From Rhodocyclaceae bacterium (GTDB taxonomy: Bacteria; Pseudomonadota; Gammaproteobacteria; Burkholderiales; Rhodocyclaceae), in contig JAUXXJ010000008.1 of assembly GCA_030681195.1 (NCBI GenBank), positions 248,001 through 312,000 of the forward strand: 64,000 bases of DNA, read 5' to 3'. How positions within the stretch are numbered: position 1 is the first letter of the stretch; the number at the start of each line of letters is the position of its first letter. A model generated the notes under the pieces. The model made no database searches, had not been told where the DNA came from, and saw nothing but the letters and a program-made list of their open reading frames with translations. Position numbers and translations under genes: made by a program. Positions 31,554 through 41,800 of the stretch are shown here, piece after piece.

Positions 31554-31991
31554 ATGCGCGCACTGTTCGATGTCAACGTCCTGATAGCGCTCCTCGACGC
31601 CAGCCATCTCCACCACAGCACGGCCCTCGCCTGGCTGACGCGCGAAGCCAGCCACGGCTGGGCCTCCTGTCCGCTCACGCAAAATGGCTGCATTCGCATC
31701 ATGGCGCAACCGGCATACCCCAATCCATTGCCGGCGGTTGCCGTGGCTGAACGACTTGCCGAAGCCTGCGCACATCCCGACCACGATTTCTGGCCCGACG
31801 CACACAGCCTGCTGGCGTCCGGTAGCGTCGATTGGGGAAAAATTACTGGCCACCGCCAGATAACCGACGCCTACCTGCTCGGTCTGGCCGTCCGCAAAGG
31901 CGGCCGCTTCGTCACTCTGGACGCAAGGCTGCGGCATGAAACGGTTCCCGGCGCCCGTGCCGAGCATCTGGTTGTCCTCGCCGCGCAGTGA
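31554..31991 (+). CDS. vapC: VapC-type PIN-domain toxin
   Basis: This 145-residue PIN-domain protein is a predicted Mg-dependent ribonuclease that attacks RNA when free of its antitoxin. The first acidic residue is D6 (LFDVNVLIALLD), with the conserved LTQNGCIRI segment, ITDAYLLGLAV and FVTLDARL supplying further acidic positions. Length and order after a ribbon-helix-helix antitoxin match VapBC modules. The RNA target is unknown. The 56 bp between this stop and the next gene hold nothing clear. Confidence 0.82.
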   Translation: MRALFDVNVLIALLDASHLHHSTALAWLTREASHGWASCPLTQNGCIRIMAQPAYPNPLPAVAVAERLAEACAHPDHDFWPDAHSLLASGSVDWGKITGHRQITDAYLLGLAVRKGGRFVTLDARLRHETVPGARAEHLVVLAAQ

Positions 31992-32047
31992 CGAGGCAAA
32001 AAGTCGGGGTAGACCTGCAGTTATCTCCAAAGCTTATTTGGTAAGCC

Positions 32048-32935
32048 TTACTCCCCCGTCCGCACCCGCCAGAAGCTGGCGAAGCGTGGCATCCCTTTTG
32101 CTGTCAGTTCGCGGTAGCGATACGTCACCGCCGCCCCCAGCGGCGGCGGGTCGCGGCGCTGGGCGTCGCTGAGGCCGGTGCCGAGCGAGAATTCGCGGCC
32201 GTCTGGCGCCCGTACCCGCAAGGCGCCGAGATGGCCGGCGTGACGGCCTTTTCCCGGCAGATGGCCGATCACCACGGCTTCGGCGTCGTGCCAGAGCTTC
32301 AGCTTGAGCAGCGCATCGCTGCGGCCGGTGACATAGGGCGCAGCGGCGCGATGCAGCATCAAACCTTCGCCGCCGGCCTTGATGACCTCGCGCAGGCGGC
32401 GATTCAGCGCTTTGTCATCGGGCAGGTGGAATTGCTCGACGGCGACCAGCCAGGGCACGTTTGCATCTGTCACGATCTGCCGGATGCGCTCGGCGCGCTC
32501 GCTGAAGGTGCCGGGTGCGTCGGGCAGCTCGAACACCTGATAGCGTATCTGCCGCCATTCTTCGTCGCGCGGAATCTCGCGGCGGATGGCGGCCGAGGTT
32601 TCCTCGAAGCGGCCGCGTCCGAACCAGAGTTCGCCGTCGAGCGGCTGTGGCGGCAAGGCGGCGACGAACCAGGCGGGCGGCTGGATGGGATTCCCTGCGC
32701 GGGTCCACAAATGCTGGCCGTCCCAGTAGCCGCGCACGCCATCGTACTTTTCGCTGACCAGATACTGCGTGACATCAAGCCCGCTGCGCCAGCTTGCGGC
32801 CAGCAGCAGCGGCGGCGGTTCGGCGCCGAAGGCCCGCAGGGTGAACAGCGCCAGCAGCAACAATAAATGCCGTCCCGCCAGCAGGGAGGCCGTCAGGCCG
32901 GAAGCGGCACGAAGAGGCTGCGCCGACTTTTTCAT
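32048..32935 (-). CDS. ligE: Exported-type ATP-dependent DNA ligase (LigE-like)
   Basis: This is a 295-residue minimal ATP-dependent ligase. Residue K63 in SEKYDGVRGYW is the predicted adenylated lysine (motif I), followed by LDGELWFG (motif III), GEGLMLH (motif IV) and LLKLKLWHDAEAVVIG (motif V), then a small OB-fold. The N-terminus is a signal peptide with core HLLLLLALFTL ending near AFGA, so a periplasmic role, such as repair of incoming or extracellular DNA, is likely by comparison with LigE of Neisseria. Residues 2 to about 23 are encoded by the long dispersed repeat. It starts 9 bp after a SNF2 helicase stop. Confidence 0.82.
   Translation of the reverse strand: MKKSAQPLRAASGLTASLLAGRHLLLLLALFTLRAFGAEPPPLLLAASWRSGLDVTQYLVSEKYDGVRGYWDGQHLWTRAGNPIQPPAWFVAALPPQPLDGELWFGRGRFEETSAAIRREIPRDEEWRQIRYQVFELPDAPGTFSERAERIRQIVTDANVPWLVAVEQFHLPDDKALNRRLREVIKAGGEGLMLHRAAAPYVTGRSDALLKLKLWHDAEAVVIGHLPGKGRHAGHLGALRVRAPDGREFSLGTGLSDAQRRDPPPLGAAVTYRYRELTAKGMPRFASFWRVRTGE
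32865..32933 (-). repeat. Dispersed repeat, long form (copy 8), in frame
   Basis: AAATGCCGTCCCGCCAGC, then a 39-bp insert, then GCCGACTTTTTC. It is the second long copy and is almost the same as 3743-3805. It abuts the ATG of the DNA ligase on the minus strand and encodes the positively charged start of its signal peptide (KKSAQPLRAASG... through LLAGRH). Confidence 0.85.
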
Positions 32936-32944
32936 GTTTTGTCC

Positions 32945-35900
32945 CTATCCCCGCAACAGCGTGATCAGTTCTTCGGTTGAGGGCAGCGCGGTTGCCTCGC
33001 CGCCTTCGCTCAGGACGCCCTCGGCGAGTGCGCGCTTGTCGTGGTGTAACTCGATGATGCGTTCTTCCAGCGTGCCCTTGCTGACCAGTCGATACACCGT
33101 CACGGGCCGCAACTGGCCGATACGGTGGGCACGGCCCATGGCCTGGTCCTCGGCGGCCGGGTTCCACCACGGGTCGGTGATGACGACGTAGTCGGCAGCG
33201 GTGAGGTTGAGGCCGAAGCCGCCGGCCTTGAGGCTGATCAGGAAGAGATCGCCCGCGCCGGCCTGGAAGGCGGCGACGCGCTTGGTGCGTTCGGCTGGCG
33301 GTGTGCTGCCGTCGAGATACTGGTAGACGATGCCGGCTGCGTCGAGCGGCACGCGCAGCAAACTCAGGAAATCGACAAACTGGCTGAACACCAATGCCTT
33401 GTGACCGTTGGCGGCGAGTTCCTGAGCGAGTTCGGCGAAAGCGCGCACCTTGGCGCCGACGTAGCCGAGATCCGGCGTGACCAGGCGCGGATCGCAGGCG
33501 GCACGGCGCAGCTTGGTGAGTTGGGCGAGGATGTGCAGCTTGGTCTGGCCGGCGTTGGCATCGAGGGCTTCGGCGGCGCTGACGAGGTTGCGACGCAGGG
33601 CTTCGTAGTGCGCGGCTTCGTCAGCCTCGGGAACCACGGAAAGGATCAGCTCGGTGCGTGGTGGCAGATCATCGAGCACTTGCGCCTTGGTGCGGCGCAG
33701 GACAAACGGCGCGATGAGGCGACGCAGCAAGCGCTGCGCTTCGCGGTCGCGGCCGCGTTCGATGGGATTGACGAAGCGTTCATTAAAGCGGTTTTGCGTG
33801 CCGAGCAAACCGGCATTGCAAAAGCGCATGATCGACCACAGATCGGAGAGGCGGTTTTCCACCGGCGTACCCGAGAGGGCAAGGCGAAAATCGGCGGGGA
33901 GGTCGAACAGCGCCTGGCTGCGTTTGGCGGTGGCGTTCTTGACAGCTTGCGCTTCATCGGCGACGAGCGTGTGCCAGGTGCGCGCCGCGAAATCCTCGCC
34001 TGCTTGCTGCATCAGCGTGTAGGAGGCGATGACCAGATCGCCGGGCCCGGCGGCGTCGATCAGCGCCTTGCGTTCGCCTTCGCCATAAATCTGCGCATTC
34101 AGCGTTGGCGCAAAGCGTGCGGCTTCGGCCAGCCAGTTGCCACATACCGAGGTGGGGGCGATGACCAGCGCGGGGCCGCCGGCGGCGCGCGTCAGCATGA
34201 CGGCCAGCGCCTGCAGCGTCTTGCCCAGGCCCATGTCGTCGGCGAGACAGGCACCGAAGCCGGCGTCGGCGAGACGCAACGCCCACGCAAAGCCGTCTTC
34301 CTGATAGGGGCGCAGCTCGGCCTGCAGGGTGGCGGGCAGCGTCGGCTGGGCGTCTTGTGCCTGCCGCAGGCGCTCGATGCGCGACTGGAACTGGCTGTCG
34401 AAGGTCACCATCAGTTGATCGAGCGTTTCGTCGAGCCAGGCGGCCGCCAGGACCGGGGCCTTGAGTCCGGATTTGTCGCTTTCCGTGACGGCGGCGAGCG
34501 CCTGTAATTTCTCGCGTAGCGCCTTCGAGAGGGCGAGATACTGGCCTTCGCCGAGTGCGATGAAGCGGCTTTTCTGCGCGGCGGCGGCCAGCAGTTCCTG
34601 CAGTGCAAAAACGCGGCCTTCGTCGAGCGCGACGCGCCCCTCGACGCGGAACCAGTCGCGCTCGCTCTTCACCGTGACCTGCATCTGCTTGAGATCGACG
34701 GTGGTCACGCGCACGGCCTTGCCACGCGGCCAGTCAATCGCTTCAATGGCGGGGAGTTGCGGCAGGGTTTCGACCATGGCCAGCGCCAGTTCGGGGTCAT
34801 CTACCGTCCATTCGCAGATCGTGTCGGAAGATTGTGGCGGAGCGAGGAAGTCGAGCCGATCAAGTACGGCATCGAGATGGGCAGTTTCAGTCGCCAGCTC
34901 GCGCTCGGCGCCCACGCTCTCGCCACCGATGGCGGCCATGACGCGAGAGCGGCCGCGGCCCGGCATCAGCCGCGGGCCGAGCGGTCCCAGCGGGGCGACG
35001 ATGAGGCGCAGCAACAGCCCGTCACCGGCCGGCGACAGTTCGGCGCGCAGGGTCTTGATGGCCGCGACTTCGCGTGCGGCGGCGGCCTCGTCGGAATGCA
35101 CGTTGAAGTGTCCGGTCAGTGCGCGCAGGGCATCCTGCAACTCGTTTTGCGCGGCGGCCGGTACGCTGAACTTGCCGGAAACGAGCTGCGCCGCGCGGCG
35201 CTGTGCCGGAGTCAGGCGAATCACTTTGAGGCGCTGCGTCGATTCCTGCTGCACATGGATGTAGCGCAGCGCCTCGGCATCGCGTCGCTGTGCTTCTTCC
35301 ATGCTGTAGCGCCATTGGTCGCTGTCGCTCGGGTCTTGGTGCGGCTGGGGGCTGATGCGCAACACGATGCGCTCGCCGTCCTTGCCGGTTTCGCGCAGGG
35401 TTTCGAGCTGCGGCGACCCCTCGACGACATCGATGAAGGTGTCAGGCGCACCGGTCAGCATGACATGCGGATGGCCGACAAGGGCCATGATGGCGGAGGA
35501 GAGTTCGACGAAATAGCTCTTGGCGTGGTGGCGACTTTGCCTGATGGCACGGGTGACCTTGACGTCATGGGGGGCCAGGGTTGTGTTGCCGGCGAGCTTG
35601 CCGAGGCTGGCCGGCTTGGGTTTGCTCCAGCCGCGCGCACCGCGTTTTTGCTCGTGGGCCAGGATGTCTTCGAGCTGGCCTTTTTTGCCGGGGACGATTT
35701 CCCAGATTAGTCGGGTTTCGCCCTGTTCGCCGCTACGATCTGTGCTGGCACCCCCTTCGCCCGCGAGGGCACGCAGGGTGTCGAGGACATTGCGCCAGGC
35801 TTCCTGACCGCCACCGGCAAAGAAGGGGATGCCAACCGCTTCGCCACGCAGTACGCTATCCGCCGCGTGAGCCTGATTTTCCAGCCAGGTGAGGCCGACA

Positions 35901-37123
35901 GCGTGCAGTTGTCGCTGCAGGCGCTTGACGACATCGTCGTGGCGCAAGCGCTCTTTGCCCGAGGCGGGCAGGGGAGCCATGTCGGCCAGCCAGGCACGCA
36001 AGAGCAGCGCCCAGAGGGTATCAATATCGAGGTTCGGACCGTCATGGTGCGCCAGATCGAAGGCTTGCTTGTCGAGGGGCGCATCGCCCTGGCGTACCGC
36101 GCAGGCATGGGCCCATAGCCCCCAGCCGGCGTGGGTTGGCGGGGTGCGCGTCCCCGATTCGCTGATGCAGAATTTGCGCGCCAGTTCGATATGCTTGGGC
36201 GTGCCTTGCGCTAGCAGGGCGAGCGGGTAGAACCAGGTGAGGCTTTCCGGGAACACCCGTTTTTTGGCGCCGACCTCTGCCTGGCGTTTTTTCAACGCGG
36301 CCTCGTAAGCGGTCTGGCCGGCGGCCCATTCGCCCTGCAGGATCAGTCGGGCGGCACGCAAGGCGTCAGCGGAGCAACTGCTGTCGCCATCCAGCAGCGC
36401 ATCCATGCTGGTGTTCTGCTCGCTCAGCAGACACCATTCGGCAAACTGCAGTGAGAGGTAACCGGGTTTGTCATCGGGTTTGGCGAGGATCTGTTCGAGT
36501 CCCCAGCGCGCCATCGGCAGCAGATTGGGGCGCCAGTCCATGCTGACCGTTTGTACGGCCATATACATCGTATCCCAGCGCCACTCTGGGGTGATGCGTT
36601 CGAACAGGCCGGTGTCGAAGCTGCCTTCGAGGATCGCCTCCTGGAAGATGGCATTCCAGTCAAGGCGGCTGCTGATGGCATCTTTCCACTTGCCGAGAAT
36701 CGCCGCCGAGGTGCCCGTGTGCATGGCGAGACGCACGATGGCGACGGTCGGTGGGATTTCGTAGAGCGGCCAGTAATACCTCAGCTGCTCGGGGTTGAAG
36801 TTGACCTGGCGGTACAAGGCATCGCGCAGTGGCTGGGCGGCGTGTCGTTCGAGCACCTGGGCATACATGTGGGTGCGAAACGGCTCGGTCAGCGCAAAAT
36901 AACCGGGCCGTGCGCGGTGTTCGCTCGCCCAGCCAACTTGCTGCAGATGCGCGATGGCTGTCTTGACATCCTCCTGAGAAAAACGGCGATTACCCGTTTT
37001 GGCATCGAGATGGCGCAGTAGCTCAACGATCATGGTGCGCGGTCGCCAGGTCCACAAAAGTGCCATGGCATGGGCAATAGCCCGAGTGTCGTCGGAGAGG
37101 ATGTCGTAATTCGTGTTGGGCAT
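32945..37123 (-). CDS. SNF2/RapA-type DEAD-box helicase, very large
   Basis: This is a 1392-residue protein. ATG 37123 (MPNTNYDILSDD) is chosen because the frame upstream crosses a repeat and the divergent paaI promoter region. The C-terminal third is a SNF2 motor: DDMGLGKTLQALAVML (motif I), VADEAQAVKN (motif II, DEAQ), LSGTPVENRL (motif III) and QAMGRAHRIGQ (motif VI). The N-terminal about 900 residues include repeat-like helical parts (SNF2_N-associated) and cannot be assigned further. Such proteins remodel protein-DNA or protein-RNA complexes with ATP. The DNA ligase gene follows 9 bp downstream, suggesting a DNA-maintenance pair. Confidence 0.85.
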   Translation of the reverse strand: MPNTNYDILSDDTRAIAHAMALLWTWRPRTMIVELLRHLDAKTGNRRFSQEDVKTAIAHLQQVGWASEHRARPGYFALTEPFRTHMYAQVLERHAAQPLRDALYRQVNFNPEQLRYYWPLYEIPPTVAIVRLAMHTGTSAAILGKWKDAISSRLDWNAIFQEAILEGSFDTGLFERITPEWRWDTMYMAVQTVSMDWRPNLLPMARWGLEQILAKPDDKPGYLSLQFAEWCLLSEQNTSMDALLDGDSSCSADALRAARLILQGEWAAGQTAYEAALKKRQAEVGAKKRVFPESLTWFYPLALLAQGTPKHIELARKFCISESGTRTPPTHAGWGLWAHACAVRQGDAPLDKQAFDLAHHDGPNLDIDTLWALLLRAWLADMAPLPASGKERLRHDDVVKRLQRQLHAVGLTWLENQAHAADSVLRGEAVGIPFFAGGGQEAWRNVLDTLRALAGEGGASTDRSGEQGETRLIWEIVPGKKGQLEDILAHEQKRGARGWSKPKPASLGKLAGNTTLAPHDVKVTRAIRQSRHHAKSYFVELSSAIMALVGHPHVMLTGAPDTFIDVVEGSPQLETLRETGKDGERIVLRISPQPHQDPSDSDQWRYSMEEAQRRDAEALRYIHVQQESTQRLKVIRLTPAQRRAAQLVSGKFSVPAAAQNELQDALRALTGHFNVHSDEAAAAREVAAIKTLRAELSPAGDGLLLRLIVAPLGPLGPRLMPGRGRSRVMAAIGGESVGAERELATETAHLDAVLDRLDFLAPPQSSDTICEWTVDDPELALAMVETLPQLPAIEAIDWPRGKAVRVTTVDLKQMQVTVKSERDWFRVEGRVALDEGRVFALQELLAAAAQKSRFIALGEGQYLALSKALREKLQALAAVTESDKSGLKAPVLAAAWLDETLDQLMVTFDSQFQSRIERLRQAQDAQPTLPATLQAELRPYQEDGFAWALRLADAGFGACLADDMGLGKTLQALAVMLTRAAGGPALVIAPTSVCGNWLAEAARFAPTLNAQIYGEGERKALIDAAGPGDLVIASYTLMQQAGEDFAARTWHTLVADEAQAVKNATAKRSQALFDLPADFRLALSGTPVENRLSDLWSIMRFCNAGLLGTQNRFNERFVNPIERGRDREAQRLLRRLIAPFVLRRTKAQVLDDLPPRTELILSVVPEADEAAHYEALRRNLVSAAEALDANAGQTKLHILAQLTKLRRAACDPRLVTPDLGYVGAKVRAFAELAQELAANGHKALVFSQFVDFLSLLRVPLDAAGIVYQYLDGSTPPAERTKRVAAFQAGAGDLFLISLKAGGFGLNLTAADYVVITDPWWNPAAEDQAMGRAHRIGQLRPVTVYRLVSKGTLEERIIELHHDKRALAEGVLSEGGEATALPSTEELITLLRG

Positions 37124-37141
37124 GGCTGGGTAGGGTAGGGC

Positions 37142-37166
37142 GCCGTCTCGCCAGCGCCGACTTTTT
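37142..37166 (-). repeat. Dispersed repeat, short form (copy 9)
   Basis: GCCGTCTCGCCAGC followed by GCCGACTTTTT, in the 123-bp gap between the divergent helicase and paaI genes, 18 bp upstream of the helicase ATG. Nothing else clear is seen in the gap. Confidence 0.8.
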
Positions 37167-37246
37167 GAAGGCTGGCAGGATAACGCCAAACCTTGACGGC
37201 TGACCGCCGCATACAATGCAGCCACCTTACTTTGCAAGGAATCTGC

Positions 37247-37675
37247 ATGAACCCTCAGCAAATTGCTAACAAGTGCGCCGCCCTGATGTGGGCCGATGAC
37301 CATGCTGCCCGTGGGTTGGGTGTGGAGGTGGTCTCGGTTGGGCCGGGGACCGCCACGGTGCGTATGACGGTACGCCAGGACATGGTGAATGTGCATGGCA
37401 CTTGTCATGGTGGCTTCATCTTCGCTATTGCCGACGTCGGGTTTGGTTACGCCTGCAATTCGGAAAACTTTCGTACCGTGGGCGGCAGCGCCGACATCGA
37501 CTTCGTCGCCCCGGCGCATCTGGACGATGTGCTGACCGCCACCGGCAAGCGCCGCCATCAGGGCGGACGTGCCGGTGTCTATGACATCGAGGTGCACAAC
37601 CAGCAAGACAAACTTATTGCCCTGTTCCGTGGCAAGACGGTGCGTATCAAGGGGCACTTCTTTGATCCGGCATAA
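37247..37675 (+). CDS. paaI: PaaI-type hydroxyphenylacetyl-CoA thioesterase
   Basis: This is a 142-residue hotdog-fold thioesterase. ATG 37247 follows AAGGA at a good distance; an in-frame start at 37193 has no such site. The signature VNVHGTCHGGFIFAIADVGFGYACNS contains the catalytic helix and is nearly diagnostic for PaaI, which hydrolyses stalled (hydroxy)phenylacetyl-CoA esters to recover CoA. No other phenylacetate-pathway gene is in the window, so the pathway itself is inferred. The RND genes begin 33 bp downstream. Confidence 0.87.
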   Translation: MNPQQIANKCAALMWADDHAARGLGVEVVSVGPGTATVRMTVRQDMVNVHGTCHGGFIFAIADVGFGYACNSENFRTVGGSADIDFVAPAHLDDVLTATGKRRHQGGRAGVYDIEVHNQQDKLIALFRGKTVRIKGHFFDPA

Positions 37676-37708
37676 TCCCGGACTGGATGTTGCACTCGGA
37701 GTGCTGAA

Positions 37709-38854
37709 ATGAAGAAGCTGATCGTGTTCGTTCTGCTGTTGTGGCTGGCTGCTTGCGGTGAGGGAGACAAGAAGGCGACACCCGCGGCGGCTGCCGGTCC
37801 CGGTGCGGCACCCCCGCCGGCCGAGGTGGATGTGATGACGATTACGGCCAGCACGGCCACCTTGACGCAGGACTTGCCCGGCCGTCTGCAAGCGGTGCGC
37901 AAGGCCGAGGTGCGGGCACGCGTTGAAGGCGTGGTCGAGCAACGGCTGTTTGCCGAAGGCAGCGATATCAAGGCCGGCACGCCGTTGTTCCGCATTGATG
38001 CGCGGACGTATCGCACGGCAGTGGCTGCCGCCGAAGCCGAACGTGCTGCAGCGCAGGCGGCGTTTGATCGTACCGACAAGCTGGTCAGTATCAATTACAT
38101 GAGCAAGCAGAATCTCGATAGCGCTTCTGCGCGCCTCAAGCAGACCGAGGCGGCCGTGGCCAAGGCCCGGCTCGATCTGGAGAATGCCGTGCCGCCAGCG
38201 CCGATTTCTGGTCGCATTGGCCGTGCGCTGGTGACAGAGGGCGCGTTGGTCGGCAGAGGCGAGGCGACGCATCTGGCGACCATCGAGCAGCTTGATCCGA
38301 TTCGCGTCGAATTCACCCAGAGCTATGCCGATCTGCAGCGTTTGCAACAGGCGGTGAAGGCAGGCAAGCAGACGAAGGCTGAGACGGCCGACGTGCAATT
38401 GCTGTTCGAGGATGGCAGCCTGTATCCCGAAAGGGGACGCTTGCAATTCACCGATCTGGCGGTCGATCCGAACAGCGGTTCGGTGGTGTTGCGTGCCGAA
38501 TTCCCCAACCCGCGCCGTGAGCTGTTGCCCGGCGCCTTTGTACGCGTGCGCTTCCCGCAGGCGCAACTGGATAACGCGATTCGCGTGCCGCAACGTGCGG
38601 TGCAGGGGACGCCGCAGGGACAGGTGGTAATGACGGTCGATGCCGAAAGCAAGGTGGTGCCACGGCCGATCAAGACGGGCGGCATGGCCGGGACGGATTT
38701 CATTGTCAGCGAAGGGCTGAAACCGGACGATGTGGTGATCGTCAATGGCCTGCAGAAGGCGAAGCCGGGCAGCGTGGTCAAGCCGGTGCCTTGGACACCG
38801 GGTGCCCCCTTGATGGCTGCCTCTCCGGCTGCCAAGCCTGCCGAGCAGAAATAA
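37709..38854 (+). CDS. RND efflux periplasmic adaptor (membrane fusion) lipoprotein
   Basis: This 381-residue protein of AcrA/MexA type has a lipoprotein signal (VFVLLLWLAAC, Cys at about 16). It shows the barrel-sandwich start (DLPGRLQAVRKAEVRARVEGVV), the helical hairpin with FDRTDKLVSINYMSKQNLD, the lipoyl half motif APISGRIGRALVTEGALV, and a C-terminal membrane-proximal domain. It bridges the inner-membrane pump and an outer-membrane channel. The segment NAVPPAPISG coincides with a diverged copy of the dispersed repeat. The pump gene follows 3 bp later. Confidence 0.9.
   Translation: MKKLIVFVLLLWLAACGEGDKKATPAAAAGPGAAPPPAEVDVMTITASTATLTQDLPGRLQAVRKAEVRARVEGVVEQRLFAEGSDIKAGTPLFRIDARTYRTAVAAAEAERAAAQAAFDRTDKLVSINYMSKQNLDSASARLKQTEAAVAKARLDLENAVPPAPISGRIGRALVTEGALVGRGEATHLATIEQLDPIRVEFTQSYADLQRLQQAVKAGKQTKAETADVQLLFEDGSLYPERGRLQFTDLAVDPNSGSVVLRAEFPNPRRELLPGAFVRVRFPQAQLDNAIRVPQRAVQGTPQGQVVMTVDAESKVVPRPIKTGGMAGTDFIVSEGLKPDDVVIVNGLQKAKPGSVVKPVPWTPGAPLMAASPAAKPAEQK
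38184..38207 (-). repeat. Possible diverged dispersed repeat (copy 10), in frame
   Basis: ATGCCGTGCCGCCAGC followed by GCCGATTT matches the core at all but about two positions. It is in the adaptor gene and encodes AVPPAP before the conserved ISGRIG. Because APISG is normal for the family, part of the match may be chance. Confidence 0.4.
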
Positions 38855-38857
38855 GTC

Positions 38858-41800
38858 ATGTTCGCGCGTTTCTTCATTGATCGACCCATTTTTGCCTGGG
38901 TCATTGCGCTGATCATCATTCTCGGTGGTCTGCTGAGTTTGCGTCAGTTGCCGGTGGCGAGCTATCCGGCCGTGGCCCCACCGGCGCTGGCGATCTCGCT
39001 CAACTATCCTGGCGCTTCTGCTCAGGTCGTCGAGGAAACGGCGGTGTCGCTGATCGAGCAGGAGATGAACGGCATTGATCGTCTGCTCTACATGGACTCG
39101 TCCTCGGAGCAGAATCTCGGCACCATCACGCTGACCTTCGAGGCGGGCACCAATCTCGACCTCGCGTCGGTGGAGGCACAGAACCGCATCAAGCGTGCCG
39201 AGGCACGTCTGCCGGAAGAGGTGCGTCGCCTTGGTGTGACGGTGAACAAGGCCGCGCGCAACTACCTGCTGTTCATTTCAATTTTTTCGCCTGACAAGAC
39301 GCTCGATAACGTGGCGCTGGGCAGTTATGCCGCGGCCAACGTATTGGAGCGGGTGCGCCGCACACCGGGTGTCGGCGAGGCGATTCTGTTCGGTACCGAA
39401 TATTCGATGCGCCTGTGGCTCAAGCCGGATCGACTGCAGGCCTTTGGTCTGACGCCGGCCGATGTGTCCAAGGCGGTACGCGCGCAGAACGTGCAGATTG
39501 CCACTGGCGAACTGGGCCAGGTGCCGGCCGTGCCAGGCCAGGAAGTGGCGGCCACGATCATTACGCGGGGACGCTTGAATACGCCCGAGGAATTCGGCGA
39601 CATCATCGTCAAGAGCGATGGTCGCGGTGCCACGGTGCGGGTGCGCGATGTGGCGCGCGTCGAACTCGGCGCGCAGGACTATTCGATTGCCGCGCGAGTC
39701 GATGGTCAGCCCACCGCCGCGATTGCGGTGCGCATGTCGCCGGGGGCCAATGCGCTCGATACCGCCAAGGCGATCAAGGAGACGATGGCGCAGCAGGCGA
39801 AATACTTCCCGTCGAGCATTGACTGGATGGTGCCCTACGACACCTCGACCTTCGTCGACATCTCTATTCGAGAGGTGGTGAAGACGCTGGTCGAGGCGCT
39901 GATTCTCGTCGTGCTGGTGATGTACCTGTTCCTTGAGAATGTGCGCGCCACCCTCATTCCGACCATCGTCGTGCCGGTAGCGCTGTTCGGCGCGATGATC
40001 GGCCTGAATATCATGGGCTATTCGATCAACGTGCTGACGCTGTTTGCGATGGTGCTCGCCATCGCGATTGTGGTGGATGACGCGATTGTCGTGGTCGAGA
40101 ACGTCGAACGCATCATGAGCGAGGAAGGCTTGTCGCCGCGCGACGCGACCATCAAGGCAATGGGCCAGATTTTTGGTGCCATCATCGCCATTACCGTGGT
40201 GCTGTCGGCGGTGTTCGTGCCGATGGCCTTCTTTGGCGGTTCGACCGGCGCCATCTATCGGCAGTTTGCCGTCACACTGGTGCTGACCATGGTCTTCTCG
40301 GCGCTGATGGCACTGACGCTGACGCCGGCCTTGTGTGCGAGTTTCCTCAAACATGAGCATGGCAAGGATGACGTGTTGCCCTCAACCGGATTCTTTGGTT
40401 GGTGGAACCGCTTTTTCGCCACGACGGTGAAACGCTATACCGGCACGACACGTCGCATGCTCGGCAAGCCGGGGCGCTGGCTGGTGGTCTATGCGGTGAT
40501 TCTCGCGGCGACCGGGGCCTTGTTCATGAAGCTGCCGGGCAGTTTCCTGCCGAGCGAGGATCAGGGCTATTTCCTCAGTATCGTCCAGTTGCCGCCGGGC
40601 GCCACGCGCGAGCGCACGCTGGAAGTGCTCTCAACCGTTGAGCAGCACTATCTGGCGCAGCAGGAAGTGGCGCACGTCATCGGCGTGGCCGGCTTCTCCT
40701 TCTTCGGTCGCGGCCAGAATGCGGCGATTACCTTTGTGCGCCTGAAGGACTGGGATGAACGGCCGAACAAGGAAAACAGTGCCGAATCGCTGGTGCAGCG
40801 CGCCAACATGGCTTTCTTCCGCATCAAGCAGGCGATGATTTTTGCCATCAACGTGCCGCCGATTCCCGAACTGGCGGCCGTTGGCGGTTTCGATTTTCGC
40901 CTGCAGGACCGTGGCAGTCTGGGCCGCGAAAAGCTTCTGGAGGCGCGCAACATGGCGCTCGGGCTTGCGGCCCAACAACCGGCGCTGGCGGGGGTGCGTC
41001 CTGAAGGCCAGGAGGCCGGCCCGCAGGTGCTGCTTGATATTGATCGACTCAAGGCCAGCGCACTGGGCGTCAATCTCGCCGACCTGAATGACACGCTGCA
41101 GGCCACGCTGGGGACGGCCTATATCAACGACTTCGTGCGCCAGGGCCGCATCCTGCGCGTGCAGATGCAGGCTGATGCCGAGGTGCGCCGCACCCCGGAG
41201 GACATCCTGCGCCTGCCGGTCCGCAATGGTCGTGGCGACATCATGCCGCTGGCCGAGATCGCCAATGCCAAATGGATCGTCGGTTCGCCCAAGCTGGATC
41301 GCTACAACGGTTTGCCCTCGATGAAGATAGCAGGGGGCACGGCGCCGGGGCGTTCGACCGGCGAGGCTATGGCGGCAATGGAGGCCGTGGCTAGCCAGTT
41401 GCCGCCCGGTATCGGCTTCGAATGGTCAGGCACGTCTTACGAGGAGCGCCAGTCCGGTTCGCAGGCGCCCTTCCTGTTCATCGTCTCGCTGATCGTGGTG
41501 TTCCTGTGTCTGGCCGCGTTGTATGAAAGCTGGTCGATTCCTTTCGCCGTCATGCTTGTCGTGCCGCTGGGCATTTTCGGTGCCGTGCTGGCCGTGACGC
41601 TGCGTGATTTGCCCAACGACGTCTATTTCAAGGTCGGCCTGATCGCCATCATCGGCCTGTCGGCCAAGAATGCGATTCTGATCATCGAATTTGCCCGCGA
41701 ACTGCAGGAGCAGGGCATGGAGTTGATCGAGGCGACCATGGAAGCCTGCCGGCTGCGCTTCCGGCCGATCCTGATGACCTCGATTGCCTTCATTTTCGGA

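Noticed and set aside
31997..32018. AAAAAGTCGGGG after the PIN toxin gene.
   Set aside because: Only the first ten bases fit the repeat and the rest does not.
36265..36290. GGCGCCGACC in the SNF2 helicase gene.
   Set aside because: Short chance match to the core within coding sequence; no right-hand half.
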